From: Triglochin maritima
Lineage: Eukaryota > Streptophyta > Magnoliopsida > Alismatales > Juncaginaceae
DNA: 64,000 nt
Reading direction: 5' to 3'
Assembly (NCBI GenBank): GCA_963682175.1
Contig: OY821788.1
Location: forward strand, 10,930,001-10,994,000
The notes beneath the pieces are model-generated. The model was not told the DNA's origin. It saw nothing but the letters and a program-made list of their open reading frames with translations, and did not search any database. Position numbers and translations under genes: made by a program. Of this stretch, positions 10,098-21,038 are shown piece by piece (within the stretch, counting starts at the first letter, position 1; each line of letters opens with the position of its first letter).

Positions 10098-12246
10098 TGT
10101 AGGATCGTAATGGTTCCAATTATCTAATCAATTTTATGTTAATCTCTACTTAAACAAACAAGATATGAAGCAGAAACAATAAAGACAAGTAGAGACTAGA
10201 AATTTGTAAACCACACAATGCACGCGGGATTTTTTCAGAGGTTCGGTCACCCACCTACGTCCTCTCTTGCAAGCTCCACTCGACACTTCGAGCTCTACTT
10301 ACGTCTTCACTATTCGCTCCCCGTTCCGGGCTGGGAGACAATGCATTTACAATCTTCAACCTCGCGAACAACCCTCATCAATCTTGGTTCCTCCTCTCAC
10401 AATCCGAGAGGGACACTTTGGGCTTTTACCGAAACCTTTACAACCTTGATGACACCAACAAGTAACCAAGAGTATTGACACTATAATCTTGAGAACACTT
10501 AGAGTACGATAGGATATGGGATCTTAAGTGTGGAAGTGGAAGCTTTGAGTGTTTGAGGATTCTCTCTAATGTACAAGGCAAATAAAAGTGGGAGGGATAT
10601 TCTAAATAAGGTTGGGAACCCTTATTTATAATCTCCTAAGATATTATAGCTGTTGTGATTAATAAGGTAAATGATTGTGTAAGAAACACAAAATAGAAAA
10701 GCATAGGTCACTGTTCAGGACAAATTCGGTCGTAAATGATTGTGTAAGAAACACAAAACAGAAAAGGATAGGTTGTTCAGAACAAATTCGGTCGACCGAA
10801 TGTTAGAACCTTAAATCATAATTCGAAGAGCTAATTGGATTAGAGGGGGATTAAGGGGTACTTTACCTTTCGTGGAAGGAAAGGTTGGTTGGGGTGTGTA
10901 GAAGAGGTGACGTTTGGGATGCATAGGAGGTGAGGTGATGACTAGAGAATAAGATGTTGGAAGCTGATTTGAGGTTGAAGAGGTGAGAGGTTAAAAGATG
11001 AATATATATAAGGAGATGGAGGATAACGTAAGGAGATTTTGCTCGTGAGGTAAAGGTGAGTGAAGTGAAGGTGAGTGAGGTGAGTTGAGAAGAAACGGAG
11101 AGGTGAAGTTTTGTGAGAGAGGGTGAGAGAAGAAGGAAGACTTGTGTTGAGTAATTGAGTGAGTTGTGAGAGAGAAGGTGGTTGTGCTTGCGAGACCGGC
11201 AAGTACTGATTCATTATTCTTTAGTTTCAGGTCATGCCTGTCTCTCTTGATATTCGTAGTTGCATGCATGTTGAGTATCGATATTGAATCTATTGATATG
11301 CATATGGTTGCATGGTGGTGTTTCGATCGACATGTCCTGTGGCTGTGTATATGTGTCTGACTGAGCCACTTAGGAAAGAGCTACCCAGCGAGCAGCGTGG
11401 AGCCACCCGAGAGAGGAAATTGCTACCTATCGTTAGTGTAAAGCTAGCAAGTGTGCGTCTGACTGATTGATAGATTTAGAAACACAGGATGTGGTCAAAT
11501 CTGAATGGGGGTTCCAGAATGTTATGCATGCATATTATTTGTGATACATGTCTCTTGATTGTGCTCATTAACTGAATGTCCTATTCTGTTTTTTCCACAT
11601 GATTATGATTTTGGTTGATTGATGGTTGGTACTTGCGGGCTGTCAAGCTCACAAATTGTTGATTATATTTTTTAGATTATTTATGGACATATCAGATGGA
11701 TTAAATATCAGAACGTAGCGGTTAGGATCGTGGATCGTATTAACGCATCGGGTTCGGGCGGGTAAGCACTTGTCCAGGCTCGTGACGTTACACCGAATTG
11801 GGCATAACGGTCGACCGTTTCCATACATGTGTGGAAACGTTCGAGCCGAATCAAGAACGATCGAATACTAGTATGCAACGTTTCCATATATATGTATGAG
11901 GGCTTTAGACCCTAATTAGACCAACCCTTGCAATCCAAAGTGTTGGATCGATGATGACCCCTTTAATGTAATCTACAGTGCTCTACCAATAATAGATTAT
12001 GCGGTAGAAAAACAAAAGAAGAGACAAGAAGATAACCACAACTATACAAGAGATTTTAGTAGAGGTTCGACGCCTCAATTGGGTACTAGTTCTCTCTATC
12101 AAGTCCCGCTCGATCACCCTGAGCCCCTCAAATGACTTCACTAATTCGATCTCCGTTCCGAGCCGAGATCAAGTCATTTACAATCCAAGCTCACGGACAA
12201 CCTCGTCAAACCTAATGACTCCTCTCACAACCCTAGAGGGTAACGG
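10098..12246 (-). repeat. Old Sirevirus-like LTR pieces, minus orientation
   Basis: On the minus strand 10098-10480 matches the R/U5 part of the LTR at 1802-3339: a long shared stretch containing the CCCGTTCCGGGC, CTCGCGAACAACCCT and CTCTCACAATCCGAGAG phrases, ending TGTAGGATCG (the minus-strand terminus). 10480-10800 continues into U3 with GGTCGACCG motifs and resumes at 11798 after a solo LTR insertion. A second, similar minus U5 piece begins near 11941 (TGTTGGATCG) and is cut at about 12246 where a plus-strand LTR starts. Divergence is high. Confidence 0.65.
10801..11792 (+). mobile_element. Solo gypsy-type LTR with CCGAA target duplication
   Basis: TGTTAGAACC...CGTGACGTTACA, 992 bp, is flanked on both sides by CCGAA (10796-10800 and 11793-11797). 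There is no internal domain, so it is a solo LTR left by LTR-LTR recombination. A TATA-like AATATATATAAGG near 11000 and a GCGGGCTGTCAAGCTCAC phrase near 11636 suit a plant chromovirus-type LTR. It landed inside a GGTCGACCG motif of the older copia LTR. Confidence 0.88.
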
Positions 12247-13670
12247 TTGGCCTTAATCATGTTTATTATGATGATTTAATCAACCTAATCTTTATTAAAA
12301 TCAAATTGGGTCAAACACATTCCATGCATTGAACATATACTTGTACTGTGCACATTTCTCTCTTTCTAGTCAATCAAGACTCAAGGAGAAAGGGATTGAA
12401 GTCAAGACATGTAATCAAGCATTTGAAACACATGTAATTTTATCTTTATTTGAGTCTTTTGGAAACTTTATAAACTTGAGAATATTTGTTGGGATATTCA
12501 TCCACACACACTCTATGTTTCATCCTGAAGTCACACACCGAATCTCACATTATTTGGACTTCAATAGATCACCCAAACCAAAGAAGGAAAACCACCCAAA
12601 CTCAACTTCAGCCAACTTGTGCAAACTAGTGGGCCAAACCGTGGATCTTGTCTGACCATTTGTCAACAACTCTTGGTTTAACGATCTATTGTTCAGACGA
12701 TTTTCGTCGACCGTTCTTTGGTTTTCAAATTTCCTATTCAAGTCGTTTTCTTGTCATTATTCTCCAACGACTATTTTGAAGATTGCTCCTTTACCCAATT
12801 TACACAACAAACTTTTGGTCGACCTGATCACACCTTGCAGTAGACCTAATCAGACCTAAAATTTTACAATAACTTTATTTAAACTCTTTATCCATTTTTG
12901 CTCTAACGGTCGACCAATTATCCAGTATACACGGTCTCAATTTACATTGTGTTGGTCTAACCGATTTGCCTATTCGTACGACCGTTAAATTATCACTTAA
13001 GTGAATGATCGAACAGAAGTAACCAAATAATAGACCGATTCACACCCAACCGGCATATCACTTTTGATCCTTTTATCGATTGCTTCTTTATCCCTTCTGT
13101 CTTGTGGTCTTGTACTCCTTTTGTCGGTTGCGCTATAAATAGATGTTCAAATTTTAGCTTAACACATCTCTCACACTCTGTTTTGCCCCATTGATTAAAG
13201 TGAAATCTCTCTCACTCAAAGATCAAATCCTACATACTCAAAGCATAAACTTCCCACCTGTGTTCTTAAAGCCTATCATACTCAATTGTTAGAGTATTTT
13301 GTAACAACACCTTTAGTTGTTTGAGAGTTTTAATGCTTCAGAGGATGTGCATCCTTAGGTTGTGAGAGGAAGAATCAAGCTCAACAAGGTTGTCGCGAGC
13401 TTGAATTGTAAATGGATTGATCTCGGCCCAGAACGTAGATCAGATTAGTGAAGTCATGAACGGGGCTTGTGGTGATCGAGTGTGGCTTGCAAGAGAGAAT
13501 TAGGAGCCGATTGGAGTGTATAACCTCTATAAAAAACTCTGATCTTCTTGTGGTTTGCTTGTTGTCCGTACTTTTATTTTTCTGCTATTTGAATGTTGTC
13601 CGTACTTATACGTGTTAAATTCATCTTAACTGTAATTTAGCAAGGCATCTTCATTATCTAATCATTGTGA
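12247..13670 (+). repeat. Diverged Sirevirus-like LTR, plus orientation
   Basis: It starts GTTGGCCTTAATC at 12248 and follows the order of the 1802-3339 LTR: the AAGACATGTAATCAAGC phrase, TCACACACCGAATCTCACAT, a decayed palindrome cluster (12690-13050), CTATAAATAGATG near 13135 and a U5 with GTTGTCGCGAGCTTGAA. The 3' boundary is uncertain, about 13670. It is followed by a broken gag, so it is a 5' LTR. Confidence 0.7.
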
Positions 13671-13689
13671 GGGTTTGTCCATATCTAGG

Positions 13690-14230
13690 CAATCTTTGCC
13701 TAATGGGTCAAACTATGATTATTGAAAGAATAGAATGAGATTTTTCTTACAATCTAGAGACCCTAAGTATTGGATCTTCTTTCAAAACTCATTCACACCC
13801 CTTATGAAAGATGAATTAGTCACTCTTACTAGAGCCAAACTGAAAGAAGTTGAGATGAACTCACATATCATGAACATTTTTATTGTGGCTTAAATAAATG
13901 GGAATATAACTGGATTAGTGGTTGTAAGAGTGCATATGATAGATTACAAGTGCATTATAAAAGAGATAATAGAACAAAAGACAAACGAATTAGCCTTTGC
14001 ATGCATAAATATGAACTTTTCACTATGTAACCCAGTGAGAACCTAAGCGAGATGAACACTCACTTCACCGATATTACCAACTCTCTCCCAACTAAAGGTT
14101 GATGACCTGTTTGGCAAACTCATGGCATATGAGCTACAAATGATAGACCGAGAGGAGAAAGCAGCCTTCAAGAAGAAATCATTCATTCTATCAAAACCAT
14201 TATTTCCTTCTACCATGTACGATCTCACAC
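13690..14230 (+). pseudogene. Broken copia gag with UBN2-type domain
   Basis: Frame 13729-13893 gives RMRFFLQSRDPKYW...LKEVEMNSHIMN. After a frameshift, about 13893-14085 gives SAYDRLQVHYKR, KRISLCMHKYELF and LSEMNTHFTDITNSL, all typical of the UBN2/gag-polypeptide domain of copia gag. Further on, LFGKLMAYELQMIDREEKAAFKKKS fits the end of that domain. Several stops and shifts make it dead. It keeps exactly the UBN2 part that units 1 and 2 have lost, so it shows what a longer family member looked like. Confidence 0.7.
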
Positions 14231-14776
14231 TTCTCTTTCCACAAAATACCCATACCCAACTACAACCCTCTCTCTCTCATCCCTCGCTTATCTAATTTCT
14301 CCTACCAACTAAAGGACATTCACACAACACCACACCTTACATATGTTGTAGCAACAATTAATGTTCCATTTTAGTTTGAATTTCAACCATAATTTTGTAG
14401 ACTGACATTTCCTCCTCTCTCTTATTTCTAGTGTTTCTTTGGTTCTTCTTCCCATCCCTTTCCTTCTCCAATCCTAAATTGTGATGGTGAAGCAAATGAA
14501 CGGAGTCGAGGAGAAGGCTGCCACTATAGCAGAAAAGGGTTTCATTAACGGAAGTTATCCATTGGTGTAGGTCACTATCCGTTGGTGTAGGTGAAAACCA
14601 ACAAATATACCTATAGTCAGTCTTGCCTGCTTTGGTGTTTAGTTACACCAACAGATGTTCCAACGGATAATTGTCGTCGGTGTTAATAATGGCGTGAAAT
14701 TTCCCGTCAAACTTTTTCACCATGTTTTTTTGGAGCAAGAAACACCCACGAGGAATCACCAAAGAATATCCGTCAG
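14231..14776. other. Unassigned DNA, possible CACTA-type subterminal repeats
   Basis: No gene is seen. Between 14550 and 14780 short phrases such as TCCGTTGGTGTAGG, CCGTCAGTG and GTCGTCGGTG recur in both orientations, reminiscent of the subterminal repeats of plant CACTA transposons. I find no clear CACTA terminus, so this is only a suggestion. Confidence 0.25.
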
Positions 14777-15404
14777 TGTATTTTTTATTATTATCATATC
14801 ACATATATATTTAGGTCTTATATCTTCTATTTTGGCCTAAGCAATTGTATATGACAAGTTTTATGTTTAAATTTCAGGAATAAACAGGTTTAAGAAGAAG
14901 AAGACACAAAAAAAGACCAAAACACGAGAAAAATGACTGATTGGTGAGAGTTGTGGACCTATCTGCAAAAGGGAAGGACCTGGATGTAAGCTAAAAGTAT
15001 CAAATAGCAAACTGAGAAACTTCACACCATCATGAGGAGTATTTTGGCAATTAGATTCGGGTCTAGACTCCAACAACCGATCATGGTGCACTCCACGTGA
15101 ATAATTGGAGCATTTAAGAAGTCATCCAAAACCAGTTCGAATCAGAGCAATCCAGACCGCCAGTTAGTCACCCTCATTGATCCAAATCTTACTCGTCTTT
15201 TCTTCATTGTGTATTATGTGTTTATGTCTATTTTAGGAATGTTTCAATAGTCCCACACCGGAGGATTGCCCTAGTTGTCTTTTTCATTTCTATAAACATA
15301 ACTCATCTTCTTGCTTTGTATCGTACCCTTTGCTTGGTGGTCATTCCCTCTATTTAGAGTAAGCCTTTGGAACAAAACTCAAGTGGAGAGATGCTACTTA
15401 TTAG
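14777..15404 (+). repeat. Truncated Athila-type LTR
   Basis: From about 14815 it matches the Athila LTRs: GGTCTTATATC, GGCCTAAGCAATTGT, GTTTTATGTTTAAATTTCAGGAATAAA, the ACTCCACACCATCATGGGGAG-like phrase near 15020, a broken GACCGCCAGTTAG palindrome, TCTATAAACATAACTC, and CTCAAGTGGAGAGATGCTACTT. It stops in mid-LTR at 15404. The left terminus is eroded and the 14777 start is approximate. Confidence 0.7.
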
Positions 15405-15497
15405 GATTTCTCTGTGTTTTCGTATGTTTTTCCTTTCTTTCATTTTTCTCTTTCTTTGTTTCGCTCGAGACTAGCAAAAGATAAGTGTGAGGGTATT
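15405..15497 (+). other. 93-bp remnant of Athila 3' internal end with polypurine tract
   Basis: It matches 46818-46913, the last bases of element E's internal domain (TTTCTTTGTTTCGCTCGAGACTAGCAAA and a GTGTGAGGGTATT polypurine tract). Its presence just left of LTR 15498-17109 shows that this LTR once ended an upstream element. Confidence 0.75.
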
Positions 15498-15888
15498 AGA
15501 TTAGTAGCATATCATGCATCATATTAATGCTATATATCCTTAATTTTACCCCAGTATTGTGTTACTCGAGTGTTTGTTATTATATTTCAGGTATTAGGTA
15601 ATAAAGAAGAGAAGGGAATAGAAAAAGGATTGAAATGTAAGAAGAAATGACTTAAATGAAGCAAAATGGACCTCTCTGTCATGCACAAGGACCCATATGC
15701 AACAGGGAAGGACCTTGACGTAAGCCCGGAGGGACCAAATAACAAACCAAGAAACTCCACACCATCGTGAGAGTATTTTGACAATTAGATTTGGAAGCAA
15801 ACTCAAACAATCAATTCGGGTGCACCCCACGTGGAGAATCAAAGAAATGAAGAAGCCAACAGAAAATGGGTTGAATCCGACCAACCAT

Positions 15889-15906
15889 GACCGCCAATTA
15901 GCGGTC
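15889..15906. promoter_or_regulatory. Palindromic double CCAAT box in Athila LTR (E)
   Basis: GACCGCCAATTAGCGGTC is one base from the perfect palindrome at 22018. It sits about 125 bases upstream of the TATA box, a normal distance for CCAAT boxes. Confidence 0.6.
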
Positions 15907-16029
15907 CATTATACTCAGGATTCGATTCGACTTCTCGTGGTTGTGTATTATGTTGTTTTTTTATATCCATTTGTAGAAGTTTCATTAGTCTCACATCGGG
16001 GGATTGTCCCCAGTGGCCTTTTTCATGAC

Positions 16030-16037
16030 TATAAATA
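16030..16037 (+). promoter_or_regulatory. TATA box of E 5' LTR
   Basis: TATAAATA, followed by AAACTCTTC, is at the same place as in the Athila LTRs at 34815, 21886 (-) and 58472 (-). Confidence 0.65.
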
Positions 16038-17115
16038 AAACTCTTCTTCCTCCATTGTAATACACTCTTTTCTTGGTGGCCATTCTCTCTACTTGGAGTA
16101 AAAACTCAAGTGGAGAGATGCTACTTGTCATGTGAGTCATGAATAAAATAAATCTTTGTTACTTTCATGTTGTCTCTTTTAATTCTTGCATGCTTAGCTT
16201 AATTGTGTTTTAGTAATCTTAGTATAATTAGAATGTTTTCTCTTCTTAATATGAATATTAGCATAATGAGTAGTGAGTAGTTTCATCCCCTTTTGGGGGG
16301 TAGAGATGATGTACATTTATGTTTTGAGATTTAGATATTTGACAAATTTTGATTGTGTAGACTTAAATGTTTATATGTTCATCGGGTTTGTTTTAATTAT
16401 CTATATGTTGGGGGATTTTTGATGGGTTTTGCCATAAGATTTAGACACTTCCCATGCTTGGTTTTCTCATGTTTATTGGCTGAAATTTCATGTTGGATAT
16501 GCTACATGTTAGTTGTGTGTTTGTATTAGTGTTTACTCGCTTGATTGATTGAAGAAACTTTATTTTGATGGGTTTTCCCATAAGATTGAGGCACCTCTCA
16601 TGCTTAGCTTCGTTTTTCACATGAGTTCCTGGTTTTTGATGAGTTTTTCCATAACTTTAGACACTTCTGATGCTGAGCCTTGTCTTGTGATAATCAAGTA
16701 GTAATTGCTAATAAGTTGTGTGAATGGATTGATGGTCTTGCCAAATCTTTAGACACTTCCTATGCATGAAAACACACACATGACACACACAGACACATTC
16801 TTTCATGTGTCATTCACCACATCTCTCATTTCATATGTACATACACTCCACCCCTTAGGGGATTCATCCATATTCCGTTCCAGATTGTTTGCTAAATTTT
16901 TCTAGCTATCATTTGCATCGTAATCTAGTTTGTTTTGCGTTTGTAGCATAATCATCTTTTAATAGTAGCGTAATAATCTCTTCTTCCATTGTTATTTCCA
17001 CTTGATTTTTCTCACTTGAAGGTTGGCAACGCTCCCTGCGGATCGACCCGTACTTGCCACAGGTTTATCGCGGTCGTGAACTTGCGGTTAATTAATAAAA
17101 TGTTTAAGAAGTTTT

Positions 17116-17133
17116 TGGTACCGTTGCCGAGGA
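17116..17133 (+). other. Decayed tRNA-Asp primer binding site of E
   Basis: TGGTACCGTTGCCGAGGA differs at three positions from the tRNA-Asp complement TGGCGCCGTTGCCGGGGA used by Athila elements. It follows the LTR end after AGTTTT, as in element D. Confidence 0.85.
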
Positions 17134-18162
17134 GGGCCTTGTCCCAATCTTTGCTTGGGTGATTCGAGTGGTTTTAATTTTTTGTTTTAGTTGTGGTGTT
17201 GTCCAAATTGTCAGGTGAGCTTCAGATTTTGGTGGGAGCTTGGGAGAAGAGTTTGGAGCTAAATAGACCTCTAGTCAGTTGTCTGGTAATCTCTGCTAGT
17301 CCCGTAGTTTCTCTTGTAGCTCACACTTCATGTTTGGTGTCTGGGAGCTTGTTTCTTGATTTTTTTTTTAGTTTTATACCGCTCCCAGCTTTCCTTTTAA
17401 CCCAAAAATTCCCTTTAATCAACTTGGACACTAAAACCCAAAGCAAAAGATTAGGCATTTGCTATGTTTAGGTCTTGCATCATTCAAAGATGACTTGAGC
17501 ATGTTATTTGTCTTCTCTTAGTTTTAATTTCTGTCGTTGATTGCTGGAGCGAGGTACGCATTCCTTAACACTCATTCACGCATTAGTACATTCATTAGTG
17601 AGTAAGGTTTGCATTGAAACAAGAGTGAGGTGAGTGTTTGTTTAGTGAGTTGCTTGCTAGTTTAAGAATCAAATCAAATTAAGGGGCACCACCAATAGTC
17701 TACAAAGATAAAGTGAGGGATTTCATCATCCCTTCCTTAGCCCAAAAAACAACCTCTAAAGCCTTAATTCTATAGCAAGTAGACAATCACCCATACGGAT
17801 TTCGTACGCACTAGGAGAGTGACCCAGTTGAGACCGTCGTTACATGATCGGCATAACTTGCCTTGTCGATAGTACGACGTACTAGATCTCCAGATCTGGT
17901 ATCACTTGCTGGGCATTGTGGTCTTCGTTGTAGGGACGTGAGGCGTGTCGAGACTTGTGATCTCGAAGTTAGGCATCGTCTAGCCTAAGGACCTATAGCC
18001 ATAAATTGTTTGAGCTGTGTTTATTGCTTGTCCTCTACCCTCACCCATACCTCATAGCTTAAGGACTTCTCCCCTCTCCTTTGCGTCCTCTGGTTTTCTC
18101 ATCTATGCACTCTTCTCAGTTTTTGTTAGTTCAAAAAACAAAGTTTTACATTTGATTCGTGT
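17134..18162 (+). other. Untranslated leader of Athila element E
   Basis: No ORF is supported. The stretch 17800-18000 (GTATCACTTGCTGGGCATTG, GTGAGGCGTGTCGAG, AGGCATCGTCTAGCC) is conserved in the leaders of C (minus, around 25700-25784 and 27970-28050) and D (minus, around 62390-62510). The region is GC-richer and full of short inverted repeats, so it may form leader RNA structure. Confidence 0.6.
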
Positions 18163-19254
18163 GTGTGTGCACCTTTGTGCATGACTATTTGGGCACGAGA
18201 CGAGAGTGGCCGTTTGACGAGGCACGTCAACAATCCTACCTCGGTAGTTGATTTCTCGACACCATCCTCTTCTTGTGTTCCACACAGTCTGGGCTCCATA
18301 GATGATATGCACCGCGAGGAGTGGTTGCTGGACCCACCTGTTCCACTGCTTATTCTTGTTTCCTTACATGATCGATGCTTTCCCGCGCGAACTGCTCTTC
18401 CGTCCTGCATCGCATTGCCCCAAGCAACCTGGAACCACTTTGAGGTTAAACCTCAATATATCTCTATGCTCCATCTTCTCGGATAAAGGTGATCCACATC
18501 TCTTTGTATGAGAATTTGAGGAGGTCTGTGCTATGTTTAAGTTGCAGCAGCTGAATACAGACACCATCCATCTTTGGCTGGTCCCTTTCACTCTGAAAGA
18601 CGACGCCAAGAAGTGGTTGTATAGCCACCAAGCGAGCACCCTCACAACTTGGGACCAGTTTCAATCTGCATTTCTCAAAAAGTATTTTCCTCATCATCGG
18701 ACTCAAAAGTTGGGACATGTGGTTTCTCAGGATGGAATTGAGATGGATCAAGCAAAGAATGAGCTTATTTTAAGCTACCACCACCCAACTCGGTAAAGGA
18801 CATTCGTTCCTTCCTTCGACATGTCGGTTTTTATTGGAGTTTCATTAAAGACTTCAGCAAGCTAGCTCTACCGTTCACGAGCCTACTTGCCAAAGGCACC
18901 CCCTTTGAGTTCACACCCGAGGTTTTCAAGTCCTTTGAGTTCTTGAAGCATGAGCTGACATCCGCTCCAATTATCAAGGCACCGGCGTGGACTCTCCCCT
19001 TTGAGCTGATATGTGACGCTTCTGATTATGCGATAGGAGCAGTTTTGGGTCAGAGATTCGACAATTTGACTCATGTGGTCTATTATGCTAGTCGTAGTCT
19101 CAATGACACCCAACTAAACTACTCTGTTACTGGAAAAGAGTTCCTCACGATTATATTTGCATTGGAAAATTTTCATCAATACCTCATTGGGTCGCATGTC
19201 ATCATCTACTCTGATCACTCTGCCTTTGCTACCTTTTGTCTAAGAAGGATGTGA
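18163..19254 (+). pseudogene. Athila gag fused by deletion to RT C-terminus and RNase H
   Basis: 18163-18486 gives the gag start (WARDESGRLTRHVNN...FEVKPQYI). After a stop, 18533-18715 gives a Retrotrans_gag domain (LVPFTLKDDAKKWLYS, TWDQFQSAFLKKYFP). In the same frame it jumps at about 18715 to the RT thumb (LGHVVSQDGIEMDQAK). A frameshift near 18775 leads to SLLAKGTPFEFTPE and RNase H (FELICDASDYAIGAVLGQR, VYYASRSLNDTQLNYSVTGKE), ending at the stop 19252-19254. The end of gag, protease and the catalytic RT palm are gone, so it cannot copy itself. Confidence 0.85.
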
Positions 19255-19717
19255 AACCTCGTCTTCTTCGTTGGATCTTGTTGTTGAGAGATTGACCTTA
19301 CGATACAGGATAAGAAAGGATGTGAAAACGTCGTCGCTGACCATTTGTCACGCACCTATGTTGAGGCTTCACCGGACCCATCGGTGAACGAGTACTTTCC
19401 TAACGAGAATCTCATGGCAATAGCCTCCCCTCCTTGGTTCGTGGATATTGTGAACTATTTAGTAACCAGGGAGGTGTCAGCGCATTGGACACGTAATGTG
19501 ATAGCCAAGTTCAAGTCGTTAGTGAATCAATTCTACTGCGATAACCCATACTCAATTAAGTACTGTGCCGATCAAATCAGAAGAATGTGTGTTCCTAACG
19601 ATGAGATTCATAACGTCTTGTCCTTTTGACATGAGGAGGCATGTGGTGGGCACTTCGGTGCCAAGAAAACCTCTGCCAAAGTTCTTCAATGTGGTTTTTA
19701 CTGGCCGACGTTGTTCC
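19255..19717 (+). pseudogene. RNase H tail and integrase N-terminus of E (left of insertion)
   Basis: 19255-19340 is a degenerate RNase H tail (HLSRTYVE near 19349). 19345-19629 reads the linker (SPPWFVDIVNYLVT...YSIKYCADQIRRMCV) up to a stop at 19627. In the next frame comes HEEACGGHFGAKKTSAKVLQCGFYWPTLF, the histidine half of the integrase H2C2 zinc finger. The chain is cut at 19717 by F and the cysteine half resumes at 44417. GTTCC (19713-19717) and GTTTG (44417-44421) are the decayed target duplication. Confidence 0.88.
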
Positions 19718-21038
19718 TGTAGGATTTCGTGCTCCTATGTATGTATATATTTTAAAACAATTATACATGCATACAAGATCGATTTCCATATTTTCGACGA
19801 TTTCATGTACATTATTTTATATTTATTCTAATATCATTTAATCTACATGTATATTAAAATAAATAGAAGGATATCATACCCAAAGGTTCACTAAAACCTT
19901 TATGAAGATCCGGAGTTGCGTTGCCCGTTGAATTGTCCGTTGATTTGCCTCCAAGTGTTCACCAAACTCTAAACAAGATTAGAGATAAAGGAGTTAATCA
20001 ATCAATCTCAAAATCAAGGTTAGAATCTAGATAATAACCCCTTCTATGCACCGAAGAAATTAATCTCTAGCACCCAATTAAAACTAAGAGGATTTTGAAT
20101 GGAATGATGGAAAAATTGGAGAGAGAAGAATTTTGCGTTACTATTAACAAGGAGGGGAGGATGAACCTATTTAAAAGATTTCCTCTAACCCACATCATGT
20201 GCAAACCACTTTGCACATGATCTCTTGTTCATTTTGCCACAACATCATCTCATAACTACCTTTAACCAAGGTAGATTAAATCTAGCAATTAATCAGTAAA
20301 AATTCTCTTATTAATATGTGCAAAAATGTGGTCAAACGGTTGGACCATTTTTCACTATTTTTTACTCCACCAAATTTTGGATTAAGATCCAAAAAAAATT
20401 GGAGTTTGGCGTTTTAACAAATTCATATCTTCTAATGTTGTAAATGACATTATATCATATAATATATTATCATATATAATGTCAAAACATTATACCCCAT
20501 AATATATATACATCTCATACAAATTTATTTATTATTCTAACCATGTCGTTTTTACGACATATTGATTTTATTATTTTACCACGTATATTATTTCATAACA
20601 CATGAAACTTAATACATCATATAAATTATAAAATCATATTTCTTGTTTCCCAGTTTTATGGTGTGACCTATAGGAAGATCTAAGTTATGTTGGTAATGAT
20701 ATAAAACACATTATATCCTAAACTATAAGCGGTATCTAGCTAGACATTATAGTACCTTAATAACAAAGATGTTTTGCTCACTCGAACTAAACACGATCAA
20801 TTTAGTGATATGTAAAATACCACTTGAATCTATCCCTTGCCTCATGATATTGAGAATATTATACAAATTAGAAATGTGTCATCTTTGTATTCTATTTTCA
20901 TTTGTTGATCTCTCAAGCTAATTATAAATATGTAACTATACACAAGTTACATTGTGCACATTATAATTTCTCTTTATCAAGGGACCCAACAATATCATAA
21001 CTCAAGTCAAGAGGGGCAATGATAATCTTTTGACATAA
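19718..21038 (-). repeat. 3' LTR of F, left segment
   Basis: It begins TGTAGGATTTCGTG (minus-strand LTR end). It includes a PBS-proximal U5, the leader-like TTTATGAAGATCCGGAGTTGCG phrase, one hairpin repeat at 20196-20223, and AT-rich U3. It is interrupted at 21038 by Athila C and resumes at 30112. Confidence 0.85.
20196..20223. repeat. Hairpin repeat in F 3' LTR
   Basis: Arms ATCATGTGCAAA and TTTGCACATGAT (12 bp, perfect) are separated by CCAC. Three tandem versions are in F's other LTR (43193-43340). Confidence 0.75.

Larger units (their letters stand above)
15498..17109 (+). repeat. 5' LTR of Athila element E
   Basis: It starts AGATTAGTAG (TGATTAG in the 3' copy at 46914) and ends GTTTAAGA, six bases before the primer site; both ends have lost the strict TG/CA. 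It contains the double-CCAAT palindrome (15889-15906), TATAAATAA (16030) and a U5 ending CGGTCGTGAACTTGCGG. Comparison with 46914-47801 by eye shows many substitutions and small indels, so E is old. Confidence 0.88.

Noticed and set aside
10942..11269. 90- and 92-codon minus-strand ORFs rich in Ser, Leu, Thr
   Set aside because: They are the complement of the purine-rich GGTGAG repeats of the solo LTR.
14043..14228. 61-codon minus-strand ORF
   Set aside because: Shadow of the plus-strand gag fragment ending DLFGKLMAYEL.
14550..14780. Intact CACTA transposon
   Set aside because: Only short recurring phrases; no matching terminal inverted repeats, target duplication or transposase.
18103..18751. 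Minus-strand ORFs over E gag
   Set aside because: Shadows of the plus-strand gag, which has recognisable domains.
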